Assembly: GCA_001179505.1 (NCBI GenBank)
Contig: CDMY01000445.1
Location: 1 to 64,000 of the forward strand
DNA: 64,000 nt
Origin: Vitrella brassicaformis
Lineage: Eukaryota; Sar; Vitrellaceae
Direction of reading: 5' to 3'
In this document: positions 1 through 10,800 of the stretch, piece after piece
Layout of the letters: each line of letters begins with the position of its first letter
Position numbering within the stretch: position 1 is the first letter of the stretch
Position numbers and translations under genes: made by a program
Notes under the pieces: generated by a model
Told to the model about the DNA's origin: nothing
Databases searched by the model: none
What the model saw: only the letters and a program-made list of their open reading frames with translations

Positions 1-189
1 ATCACCGAAGTGAGATCTGTGTTGACCACCCTTCATGATGCCATACATGGACAGAAACAACTTTGGCTGACTGGCCAGGCCATCGGTCTTATTAAAGTAA
101 AAGCACTCTTACTCTGGGACTTACCGCCCAGCAGATCCTCTATTCAGCTAACTACAGGAAAGGTCCTCACCGGCCTTTTTTCGCACACT

Positions 190-2190
190 ATGGTAGCTCG
201 GGGACATCAGAAACGACGAGGTTGCGCCACTACCAAAGGAGGATGCATCGGGGTTCAGCTGCTCATGGGTGTGTTGTGCGCAAGGAAAGCAACCACTCTC
301 GAATCAGCGTCGCTTTCACATCGCCTCCCTCTCTTCATACGACCGAAGACCTCGCCCATCTGGCGTCCGTCATCTCGCTTCAGCAGAATGGCGCTCACAC
401 GACGAACAAAGCCTACGCGGCCTCGCTTATTCGACCTCGCAAGCCACGACGATGACGCATCCACATCGACATCCAAAGATCCTCAATTGCCGCTGCAGGC
501 GGAAGGTGCGCTCGAGTCTTTGCGTGCCCAGCCTTCCCAGAAAGACCGTTTTCTTCATCTGGTGAGGCTCGGTGACGAGCTCACGCGTCGCAACCAGCAG
601 CCTGGAGGACTTCCTGACGGCTTTGAGCAGCGAGCGGAGAAGGTGCCCGGCTGCGTGGCTACTGTCAAGGTGCTGGCGACACTCGATGACGATGCCGTGA
701 AGGTCTATGGCACTGCGGATGCTCGCGTGTCGCAGGGCTTGGTGGCTCTGGTGGCGGAAGCTCTGGAGGGGCTGCCTGCGCCACGAGTGCTGGCTGTCCC
801 GCCTGACGCCTTCGCTGGCTCAACTGCTATGGCGTCCTTTCTGACCCCTGGCCGGCTCAATGGGCTCCGCAGCCTCATCATGACCATCCAGCGACAAATC
901 GCGTCACGCGTGGCAGGTGTTGGAGAAGAACAAGAGAGCGAGACCAGCGCATCTGCAGGCAGCGAAGGTCTCCCCCTCGGCCCCCCTTCGTTTGTGCTCT
1001 CTGAGGCCGCCGGCGAGGTTGCTGTGCTGCTATCCGGCGGCGTTGATTCGTCCGTGGCTGCTCGGCTGCTGGTGGATCGCGGCGAGCGAGTGCGTGCCTT
1101 TTACCTGCGCATATGGCTTGAGGACGAGCTGTCCCATCTGGGCGAGTGTCCGTGGGAAGAGGACCTAAGGTTCGCCCGCGACACGTGCGACCAGCTGAAG
1201 ATCCCCCTCGAGCTGGTGTCGCTGCAAGACTCCTACTGGGACAGTGTGGTGCGCTACACCATCAGTGAGGCGGCAGCGGGCCGCACGCCCAATCCCGATG
1301 TCATGTGCAACACCCGGGTCAAATTCGGGGCCTTCTGCGACGACCACGGCCGGCACTTCAAGAGAGTTGCAACGGGCCACTATGCGCAAGTGAGAAGAGA
1401 CCAGGAGAACGGGCCTGTGCGGCTATTCCGCTCACCTGACCGCATCAAAGACCAAACCTATTTCCTCTGTGGGCTGTCCCAAGAGCAGCTGGCGATGGCC
1501 GACTTCCCAATCGGCACTTTCGACAAGGCCCGAGTGCGTCAGCTTGCCCGAGACTACTCCCTGCCCACAGCCAGCCGCCGCGACTCGCAAGGCATCTGTT
1601 TTCTGGGCAAGCTCCGTTGGGAGGATTTCCTGACCCACTACCTGGGCAAGAATCCCGGTCCGATTGTTGATGTGGCGGGTGGGGAGTTGCTGGGTGAGCA
1701 TCATGGGCTGTGGCTGCACACCGTGGGGCAGCGGAAGGGACTGGGGCCCTACCTGAGAGACAAGATGGTGCACCGGGGGCCCTTCTTCGTGGTCGGCAAA
1801 GACCCAGACACCAACACGCTGCTCGTTACCAATGACTATGACGCCATCGACAGGCCGCGGCAAGAGCTGCAGGTGGAGAGCATTGGGTGGATCGCCGGTA
1901 AACCGCCCGCATCACTGTCGACCGCCGGCGATGCGATTATGGAGGTGCAGCTGCGTCATGGGCCCAAGACACACATGGCTCGGGTGCGGCTGCTGGACGG
2001 GGATGGCGAGTCAGCTGAGGTGCATCTTGAGGAGAAGGACTCGGGCATAGCCCCCGGTCAGTTCGTGGCGTTTTACGCTGGCGACGAGTGTCTCGGCGGG
2101 GGACGCATTAGGGAGACGTGGAAATGGAAATGGGATGGGGTGGGGGGCAGGCAAGAAGCGCCTTCGAGCAATGTGATGCTTCTGCAGTGA
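190..2190 (+). CDS. mnmA: SufE domain fused to tRNA 2-thiouridylase (MnmA), probably plastid-targeted
   Basis: A single open exon; from the ATG at 190 it is 666 residues. Residues about 117-241 read as a SufE sulfur-acceptor domain, with the acceptor cysteine in VPGC (Cys155) and a C-terminal stretch LTPGRLNGLRSLI typical of the family. Residues about 276-655 read as MnmA: PP-loop SGGVDSS (282-288), TPNPDVMCNTRVKFG with nucleophile Cys373, and DSQGICFLGK with the second catalytic Cys470. MnmA makes 2-thiouridine at U34 of Lys/Glu/Gln tRNAs in bacteria and organelles. SufE carries persulfide from the cysteine desulfurase SufS. Residues 1-70 hold a hydrophobic patch (CIGVQLLMGVLC) then a basic Ser/Thr-rich stretch, which I read as signal plus transit peptide. 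The frame is open to position 10, so an upstream exon or start is possible. The domain calls are firm; start and compartment are inferred. Confidence 0.9.
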   Translation: MVARGHQKRRGCATTKGGCIGVQLLMGVLCARKATTLESASLSHRLPLFIRPKTSPIWRPSSRFSRMALTRRTKPTRPRLFDLASHDDDASTSTSKDPQLPLQAEGALESLRAQPSQKDRFLHLVRLGDELTRRNQQPGGLPDGFEQRAEKVPGCVATVKVLATLDDDAVKVYGTADARVSQGLVALVAEALEGLPAPRVLAVPPDAFAGSTAMASFLTPGRLNGLRSLIMTIQRQIASRVAGVGEEQESETSASAGSEGLPLGPPSFVLSEAAGEVAVLLSGGVDSSVAARLLVDRGERVRAFYLRIWLEDELSHLGECPWEEDLRFARDTCDQLKIPLELVSLQDSYWDSVVRYTISEAAAGRTPNPDVMCNTRVKFGAFCDDHGRHFKRVATGHYAQVRRDQENGPVRLFRSPDRIKDQTYFLCGLSQEQLAMADFPIGTFDKARVRQLARDYSLPTASRRDSQGICFLGKLRWEDFLTHYLGKNPGPIVDVAGGELLGEHHGLWLHTVGQRKGLGPYLRDKMVHRGPFFVVGKDPDTNTLLVTNDYDAIDRPRQELQVESIGWIAGKPPASLSTAGDAIMEVQLRHGPKTHMARVRLLDGDGESAEVHLEEKDSGIAPGQFVAFYAGDECLGGGRIRETWKWKWDGVGGRQEAPSSNVMLLQ

Positions 2191-2550
2191 TGGTGTGTCT
2201 TGTGGTAGTGAGTGTGTACATATGTATTGTGATGAGACTTGGCTCGAATTCTGAAATGGTTGGTTGATCGACCGACCGATCGACATGACATGCGTCTATC
2301 CAGTCGTCAGGCAGCGACAAGGGGCGAGTGAGTGCGGGATGGATATACATGACGGACGGTATACACAGACAGCCACACAGCGAAAAGTCACACGGCGCGC
2401 ATTCATCACCCAAATATACATTCATGTTGATCTGATCATGTTGCCTTGGTGCTCTCGTCGATTGCTACATGCATGTCCCTATCGATCACGTGAGGAAGAT
2501 GGCCTTGCCGGCCCTTCGGAAACCTTCAAGGCGACTGTACAATGCCTGCA
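2191..2550. other. Tail-to-tail intergenic spacer
   Basis: This spacer of 360 bp lies between the stop codons of the convergent SufE-MnmA and acyltransferase genes. It presumably holds both 3' UTRs. I see no RNA gene, and the short ORFs across it have no recognisable content. Confidence 0.6.
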
Positions 2551-5500
2551 TTACACAAACGGACACACAGAGAGGCACGCACCCATGATGGGATCATACA
2601 CATTGCATTTCCTGCCGACCTTCCTGTCTGCCGCTTGTTTGAATGCGTTGCCCCACTCGAACCCCAGCTGGGCCTCACGGGACAGCTGGAACACACCCAT
2701 GGCCTGACAGACGCGCGCAGATGGGTGGACCACATCGAGTCTGTGCACATGGGATGGATACGTGTGTCGGTTTGACCGACCTGGAGTGTGATGAGTGCGT
2801 TGTGCAGGTATGGTACACAGCATGCGTCGCCGCACACCAGCTTGTGGCCCTCATACAGACGCTCCCCACTCTTGCGCGACTGACATGCACTCACACACAC
2901 ACGAGCGCGCGCACACACACACAAACACACACAGACACGAAGACACCACCCCATGCGCACAGGTCAGGCGTCGTGTTGTTATTCACCAGCACAGCGAGTT
3001 GTTTGAGGTTAGTGAATCGGAATGAGGCCCTCTTCTGTTCGGTCGCCGTGTGGTGCAGGTTGAGGAGTGTGTACACCGCCAGCCACACCGCCTCCAGGAA
3101 GGGAAACAGCAACGACACACCCACACTCATTATCGGAACACCTGCATCCACACACACACACACACACACACACAGCTGCGTCCATTCATTCCATGGTTGC
3201 GTAGCGCGTTCCCACCTGAAGGGTCGACAGCAAATGTGTCGTCTGTCGGCTGCCGGAGCACGCCGAAGTCCACCATATCGACAAGGGTCTCGTGCAAGTG
3301 CCGCACGCCGCCCCAACCATCCCCTCCGGCCGCTATACACATCTGCCGTGGGTGGTAGAACTGCCGTGCGATGAGAGGCAGCAGCTCCCGCACCCCCCTC
3401 TCGATCGCCGACAGCTCGATGACGCCCCTGCCGCCGTTGTTGCTGGCCAGGAGGGACATGGCTGGGGCGCGCGAGCGCAGACACGACACAACCACCAACA
3501 CGACGATTGCCTGACAAACAGCACAGACATGCACACATTGGTGTGTGTGTGTGTGTGTCGGGTAAGTCTGCCAGGTGCCTACTTGGTTGGCGAAGTGGTG
3601 GAATATCTGATTGCGATACGGCCCCAGCATGAAGAGAGGCGTCGGCACAGCACCACGACGACCGTCTGGGGATCCACTGCCGTTCCCGGGCCTGCAGCGA
3701 ACCTTCCACCCATCCCCCTCACGGACGAGCCACTGCCTCAGCAGCTGGCACACATTGTCGACGGTCTGCTCCCACTGCTGGTGTAGCTCGCCCCGCTCGT
3801 GCTCCCTGATGCCGTCGGCCAGCGTCAGGAAGGACGAATGCAGCCTCGCACCGCGAATCTTGAGCTCAGAGCCCAACCAACTCGACTGATCAGATCATGG
3901 CAGCCCAAACCAAACACCTTTGCGCATCTTTCGGCCCTGTTGGCTGCGTGCCTACCTTGGCGGCCAGCTGAGCGAGCGGGAGGCACGTGGGCTCATGGTC
4001 GGGGGGTGTGGGGGGCAGCGGCGTGTAGGTGGCGGATGTGGCACCGCTACTGGCGAGGCGTGCGGTGAGTGTTCGATGCAGGATGACCGGCACCACCACA
4101 GCAGAGGGCAGCAGCACCTGCCGGTCCTCCAGACAACGAATTGTGTCCTCAGCCACCCCATCCAACACCTACAGGCACGACCAGCCAAGGCGCAATCGGG
4201 TGGGATCGGAATCTCTCCCCTTCCTTGTGCCCCTACTTGTCTCTGTGTAGCTGGCGGCAGTGTTGGCAGTGGTGTGGATGCCTTGGACACTGTGATGCCC
4301 TGCAGACCAGTGATGGTGTCGTCACCGCTGCTGCTGGCGGAGGTGCGTGTGTCGACGAGGGGCATGGTGTCGGTGAGTGCGGGTGCATCCATTGCAGACA
4401 CACCGCCGGACACGTGGAGGGCGTGGTGGTCGCGGATGTAGGCTGAGGCCATCTCCTTGAGGGACAGCATCGGCCCCACATCCACCACCACCCTATGAAT
4501 GTACACAGCACACAGAGGGAGGGGCAATGCCGACATGCACTCGAACATTTGTGGTGTGTGTTTCGATTTACCGGCCGAAGTCTTCTGTGAGGACGTTGGC
4601 GGCTTTCAGGGTCCTTGCCAGGGTCTCGCCGAGCTGATAATCACACACATCAATGCACATACATCGGCTCCCCTCTACTCTGTGTGTGCAGCATAGCTGC
4701 CTACCTTGCTCTCCCCCAGGAACTCTCCCAGGAAGCTGGCGTCCTCCACAATGCGATCGTAGGCAATCGTCACAGGCACCTGCACCACACAGGGGACACA
4801 CCCCGCCCTTGGTGTGGCGGTATGACGACTGGCTGACTGGCTGACTGACTAACCACTTTGATGTCGGGCACCCGGGCCTGGAAGAGCAGCTCCATGGCTA
4901 TCGACAACAAACCCTTCTTGGGCTCCAGCATGAGCCGTGACCTGGACCGGCCGCCCTCAACGAAGAACTCTACCACCCCGTAGTGCCTGTACGAACAAAT
5001 GAATGAACCAAGGAAACACAGACAGTGCACTCAGTTCCGCGCCCCTCCCTCCGCCCCTCCATCCGTCCACTCGTCCACTCGTCCACCGTCCGTCCGTCCT
5101 TACGTGAGTACGTTCTGCATGTAGGTCTTGAAGCACGTAGTGTAGAGCGGCCCCGCACCCCTGAACCGACGCTTCATGAAGAACGCACCTAGCACAACAC
5201 ACATAGCGCATTGCATTCACCACAGACAGACAGACAGGTATGTATGGCCTGACTGACACACCACCCGTGGCTGCCTCTCTACCTACCTGATCCCCTGAGT
5301 ATGTAGCTGACGAGTGGTATTTTGCCGAGGTCCTCTCCGGCCGCGATGAAGGGGATCTTCACGTCCATCACATAACACGCAAACGACACCTGTATGACCG
5401 CATACACCAACACAGCAACGACAGACACCGGAGTGCATGCGCACGTGTGCGGCTGCTCAGTGTGTGTGTTTGCATACGATGAGGAAGTCGACGTAGGATC

Positions 5501-6605
5501 TGTGTGTCGGCAGCAGCAGCAAAGGCCCATCCCGATCCAATCGCCAATGTCTTGGGAATGAACGACACACACAAAGACACTGGTGCCTGCCTTTCGTCGA
5601 TCGTGTGGCTCCCCTCCCTCCCTGCCCACCTGATGGCCTCCCACTGCAACGGGTCCACCTCAATCGACTCGAAGATCTGTGAAAACACCTGATCAGATCA
5701 TGGACACACACACGGGCGCATGGACAAGTAGCACCCACCAGCACAGCTATGTTTTGTGCTGTGCTGCACGTACTGGTTTGAGCATGGCGCCGAAGAAGCG
5801 GATCATGCTGAGGGAGAACGAGGCCGAGATGCGGTGGTTCATGCGGACCACCTCCATTTCAACCGACAAGACGGCCTGCTCAAACTCACTACCCCCCTCC
5901 TTCCCCGACCTCCTGGCCGCCTCGCGAAGGATCTCATCACGAACCTGCATCCAATCGATTGCAGACAGACACCAACCAGCCCGCACACAACACAAAAAGC
6001 TTTCATTGCAAGCAGCTGTAGTCGCTGCGCCGTTGCGATGATTGATGCATCTGCATGCGTTTTGTGTGCACCGACCGACCTGCTCTGCCGACATGGTTGC
6101 CTCGTGCAGATCTTGGTCCGAGGGCGCCTCTGCCAGATGTGCAGGTTTGGCTGCCAGCGCCCATGTGAGTGTGCTGGCGACGGGCACATAGCCATTGGCG
6201 GCTCGGCGACCTGACACACACATCAGATCAGAAGCACACAGAAATGTGAGAATCTGATGCAGCAGCAGACAGTATGCTGGGGGCATTGATCTTCGCATCT
6301 GACTGACCGGCAACGACAATTGTGGTGTCCTGCTTCTCCATAGCGTCATGGTTCATCCATTCCTCACCCTTCCCTTCTTCATGTTTGAGCTCGCACCGTT
6401 TCGTCGTTCTTTTCTCCAGAAGAAGAAGCTGCCGACGAGCATCGGCGTGAAGATCAGTTTCCTTTGTTTCCATCGCGATTACCGCGTCCGAAGCCTCATC
6501 TCCCTCCCGCAGCATCAGCTCGGACGTGTGATCCTGTAGCTGTGTCAGTGGCTGCGTCATGTCTGGTGAGGTGCTGACGAGCCATGACAGCATCCACGTG
6601 CGCAT
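2551..6605 (-). CDS. Glycerone-phosphate / glycerol-3-phosphate O-acyltransferase (GNPAT, PlsB family), multi-exon
   Basis: This enzyme acylates dihydroxyacetone phosphate or glycerol-3-phosphate, the first step of ether- or glycerolipid synthesis. Exons read in order on the minus strand give the family blocks: HRSYVDF (the HX4D catalytic motif, about 5480-5510), IPFIAAGEDLGKIPLVSYIL, GAFFMKRRF (about 5180), VEFFVEGGRSRSR (about 4940), and VPVTIAYDRIVEDASFLGE (about 4750). Further exons run down to a TAA at 2551, including LLFPFLEAVWLAVYTLLN (about 3085-3130) and SGERLYEGHKLVCGDACC. The RSRS block resembles the peroxisomal GNPAT branch more than mitochondrial GPAT. The start is unsettled: in-frame ATGs lie at 6605, 6560, 6356 and 6341. 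The later ones would leave room for a shared promoter with the divergent elongin-B-like gene. Exon limits in 3900-4500 are uncertain. Confidence 0.83.
6386..6395. promoter_or_regulatory. TGAGCTCGCA motif between GNPAT and elongin-B-like genes
   Basis: The sequence is the reverse complement of TGCGAGCTCA, seen in other divergent spacers of this window. It lies 164 bp upstream of the elongin-B-like ATG. It is inside the longest possible GNPAT first exon, but upstream of the coding sequence if GNPAT starts at 6341 or 6356. Confidence 0.35.
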
Positions 6606-7125
6606 CAAGCGGCGTCGGCAGACGGTCTTCCTCCTCTGCTACCCCACACAGCCGGTCGGCGTGCTGTACCAAAAGGTCGCCACCGTCATGAACAAGGACA
6701 GATCCGACATACGGCTGCTCAAGGCCAACCTGGTAGGGAGCGAAAAACCCACGAAATGCGACGAAATGAATGCATGCTTTGGTTTGCGCGCGCATGTGTG
6801 CATGCGGGTGGAACAGATACTGCAGGAGGAGGCATCTCTTCGGGCCCAGAACATCGGCAATGGCGAGATCATCGGACTGGTCTTCAAAGTGGAAGGTACG
6901 GAGCGCAGACCCTGAGAGCAGAGCCGCATATCTCCCACCTCTGATGGCTGCCTGTGTTGTGCTGTGTGCTTTTTGTCAGGCAAGGAGGAGTTCGAGACGC
7001 CCGAGTACGAGAGCCTTCCCGGCGACGCCGCCCCGACCAACACAGGCGCAGCGGGAACCGACGGTGCCACCGGTGCAGCTCCCCCGGTGGAGCCCGAGGG
7101 CGCTTCTTCCACCGCAGCGTCGTGA
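6559..7125 (+). CDS. Elongin-B-like ubiquitin-fold protein, three exons
   Basis: Exons 6559-6732, 6817(or 6826)-6895 and 6980-7125 join in frame to about 130 residues, close to elongin B (about 118). The N-terminal ubiquitin-like part (IHVRIKRRRQTVFLLCYPT, then VGVLYQKVATVMNKDRSDIRLL) and the later GEIIGLVFKVEGKEEFETPEYE match elongin B in order and spacing, including the acidic stretch after the fold. Elongin B pairs with elongin C and links BC-box receptors to Cullin-2/5 ubiquitin ligases, and it is part of elongin in transcription. The Ala/Gly/Pro-rich C-terminus is unremarkable. The gene is divergent from the GNPAT gene; the start codon overlaps an in-frame minus-strand ATG at CATG (6558-6561). 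The alternative is another ubiquitin-like protein, since overall similarity is modest. Confidence 0.7.
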
Positions 7126-7830
7126 TCCCATCCCTGCCGAGAAGATGGAATGGAATATGCCCAGCGAGATGTTTTACGTTCCATTGTACAGACCGATCGG
7201 ATGCTGCGAGCAGCTGAGCGCTTTTGAGAGATCGACTGACTTACTGACTGACTTACTGACTGACTGTCGGGAGGGTGAGCTTTGTGTCACCTCCCTCTGC
7301 TGCCGTTTCTGGGTTGTGCATACATACATTCATAGCAGACAGACAGACTGACAGGGATGCTTGAGTGGCGCGTGTCTATTTGATCGTGCTATCTATTTAG
7401 AGCAACGCCTGCGCGGCGGGGGGTGCGATGAGGCGCGCTGATGGCTGCGAGTTGCTTCTCCGCAGGGGGAAGTTTCTCGCCTGCATCGTCGAGTCTTGCA
7501 GTACTTACCGCTGTCGCACGGCGGACGCCATGAGTGGCACAGACAGCACAGATTGAGATGTATCTATCGGCTCAACATCCTTCTTGTATTCACTCATTCG
7601 CCCGTGGCATGCATGTGCATCCATTTCTCCACGACGTTCACTCCCCCGCGTTTCCCTCAGGCTGCGAGCTCGGCACGCAGATCTCCCCCTTTTTTGTCCA
7701 GCAGAGGCTGTCCGAATCGAAGCAGCTGGCTCACTTCACTCCATCTTTGGCAGCTCACAGCGAAGTCTTCCATCCGTCCGCCCGCCCGCGTGAGGCTGCA
7801 GGCTGGATCTCTGAGTGGCGGTTTGCAACC
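7126..7830. other. Intergenic region upstream of 5-oxoprolinase
   Basis: This 705 bp stretch separates the elongin-B-like stop and the 5-oxoprolinase start. It contains short GACT/GACA repeats near 7230-7350 and the TGCGAGCTCG motif at 7663. ORFs across it show no family features. It probably holds the 3' UTR of the first gene and the promoter and 5' UTR of the second. Confidence 0.5.
7663..7672. promoter_or_regulatory. TGCGAGCTCG motif upstream of 5-oxoprolinase
   Basis: Nine of ten bases match the TGCGAGCTCA motif found in divergent spacers of this window. It is 159 bp upstream of the ATG at 7831 and is followed by CAGATC, as in the MtnA/TruA-like spacer. Confidence 0.35.
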
Positions 7831-10800
7831 ATGGCGGGCAGTGCTTCATCGGCATCTGCTCGCTTTCGCTTTGCAATTGACCGAGGCGGCACCTTCACCG
7901 ACGTCTACGCCGAGATCCCCACTGCCGACGGGCAGACACACTTCGTCAAGACCATGAAGCTGCTGTCCGTCGACCCATCATATGTAAGCATTAAAGCACG
8001 AAAGCAACAGCAGGAAGCCAGACACACACTCACTCTCTACCGATTGCATGAGTCAGTCAGTGTGATCGGTCATACTGTCCCTTGATTCATTGCCTCAGGA
8101 TGACGCACCACTGGAGGCGATTCGGCGCGTTCTGAGGGAGTACGAGCCGCGCAGTGTGTCTGACTCGGGCGAGGTGGACCCGTTGGCCATCGAGTGGATT
8201 CGCATGGGCACGACCGTCGCCACGAATGCACTGCTGGAGAGGAACGGGGAGCGGGTGGCATTCATCACCACAAAGTGAGTGAGCCAAATGTCCCAGGAGG
8301 AACATGGTCACCCACTTGCAATGTGTGAGCGCACCTCTCCTGTCCGTCTGTCTGTCTGTCTGTTTGTTTGTATGTCAGGGGATTTCGTGACTTGCTGCAC
8401 ATCGGCAACCAGAGTCGGCCGGCCATCTTCGACCTGAAGAGCCGCAAGCCGGAGAATCTGTACGAGTGTGTGGTGGAGGTGGACGAGCGGGTGCAGCTCA
8501 TGACCAGGGAGGACGCCGGACAAGCTATCGAGGTACGGACGGGCCGACACACTCAGAGAGAGAGAGAGAGAGCGAGAGAGAGCTGGAGTCGCACAGCCGA
8601 TTGTGTATGTGTGGGCGTGGGTGTGTATGTGTCTGTCGGTTCAGCAGGGCAATGATGACGAGTTGGTCCAGGGCATCACGGGCGAGTACGTCAAAGTCAT
8701 CAAGGTGCGGGAAGGCTGCAAGCCAAGCGAGCCGATTGATCCATGACATGAACCCTTGCACTGCACGGATGTGCTGTGCTGTGCTGTGCTGTCAGGATTT
8801 GGATTTGGACGAGGTGAAGACCAAGCTGACGGAGGTCTACAGCAGAGGCATTCGGTCGCTTGCCGTGGCTTTCCTGCACTCGTACACATACCGAAACCAC
8901 GAACAACAAGCCGCCACCATCGCTAAGTGCGTCGTCAGTCAACACACAACACAACACAAGGACGGCGCACACACCGATCAGCTACCAATCAGCCGACACC
9001 AGCTCTGTGCGTGTCTGCCGCTTCCTCCAGGCAGCTAGGCTTCACCCACGTGACATTGTCCCACGAGCAGTCGTCGGCCAACAAGATTCTGCCCCGCGCC
9101 TACACGGCATGTGCGGACGCATACCTCACACCCACCGTCAAGCAGTACATCGCATCCTTCTCTCAAGGCTTTAGCGTGAGCCGAGCCACCGAGCCAACGA
9201 GCGATGATGTGCACGTGTGGATGAAAGCGATTGTGTGGGCCGATGGATCCATCAGAGTGCCCCCCCGCTGAATTTCATGAAGTCTGATGGCGGCCTGGCA
9301 CCCACAGGGGAGTTCTCAGGCGTACGGGCGGTGCTGTCGGGGCCTGCAGGTCAGCCCAGCAAGGCCTTGGCCACGTGCCGCCACTCTGTGAGTGATAGGT
9401 GTGTGTTGGATTTGGTGCCAGGTGGTGTGGTCGGTTACAGCCGCACGGCGTATCAGCAGAGTGGTGGCACGGCGGTCATCGGCTTTGACATGGGCGGCAC
9501 GTCCACCGACGTGTCGAGGTACAACGGGGATCTGGAACTCATATACGACGGAGAAGCTGCCGGCATCACTCTGCAGGCAACACAAGACAACACAGCACCA
9601 CACATGGCTTGACACAGCACATGACACGTCGATTCGCATCATAGACAGACAGGTGCCGTGCATTGTGGTTGTGTGTGCAGGTGCCCCAGCTGGACATCAA
9701 CACAGTGGCTGCAGGTGGTGGGAGCCGGCTGTTCTTCCGAGGTGGCATGTTCCACGTGGGCCCCGAGTCGGCCAGGGCCTACCCCGGGCCGGTGTGCTAC
9801 CGCAACGGCGGGCCACTCGCCATCACCGACGCACAGGCCGTGTTGGGACGACTTCCACCACACCGATTCCCTCGGTGAGATAGACAGACACCCACACAGT
9901 GCTGGAGGGATGGATGGATGTGTGTGCGTCTTGTGCGTGCAGGATATTTGGTCCGAGCAAGACGGAGGGTCTGGACGTGTCGTTGGCGGCCAAGCAGCTG
10001 TCTGAGCTGACGGAGCAGATCAATGAGTTCAACCAAAGGGAGGGACGAGCCGCCATGACCATGCAGGAGGTAAGCAAGTGACGGAGGCTGCAGATGTGTT
10101 TCATGTCGCATGTGAGGGAGAATGTCGGTTTGTGTGACCTTCTCCCACCATGCAGGTGGCTCTGGGCTTCCTGAAAGTCGCCAACGAAGGTGAAAAGCCA
10201 AGAAGGCGGTGTCCCGGCGTCCGTGTTCTTGTTTGTTTTCCACATCTTGGTTTGTCTGTCGCTTGCTTCTGTCTGTCTGTGTGTCAGCGATGACGCGGCC
10301 CATCCTGTCACTCACGAGGGTATGCATTACACACACGTGGCGATGGCCCAAACACGTCAATAATGCCATTACACACAACCGTGATGTCTCTATCGTGTGT
10401 GTGTGCTGACAGGGCCGCGGCTACAACCCCAGTGAGCATGCGCTGTCGTGTTTTGGCGGGGCGGGGGGGAACCACGCCTGCTCGATGGCCAGGTGGGGGC
10501 CGGGGGAGGCAGATGGGTCCGCCTCTCGTGTTTGGATGGCATCCATCCATCCATCCATCCATCATATATATCGGTGTGTGTGTTGGGTGTCATGTGTGTC
10601 AGGTCGTTGGGTATGCGTCGTGTGTACGTCCACCGCCTCGCTGGTATCCTATCGGCCTACGGGCTGGCACTCGCAGACGTCAAAATCGGTAGGTACACAC
10701 ACACATACACATACACATACACGCAGACGCGCACATGCAGTCAGTCCATCACTCTCGTGTAATTCGATTCGTGTGTGTAGACGAGGCCCAGCCCGTGTTG

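Noticed and set aside
10-189. Extension of the SufE-MnmA frame upstream to position 10
   Set aside because: No clear homology. The ATG at 190 gives a sensible leader, and the first in-frame start at 10 is near the window edge and unsupported.
9176-9275. Apparent premature stop and frameshift in 5-oxoprolinase (CGCTGA at about 9269)
   Set aside because: An intron from 9176 to 9255 restores GFS then [16 protein letters not shown] in frame, so the gene is intact.
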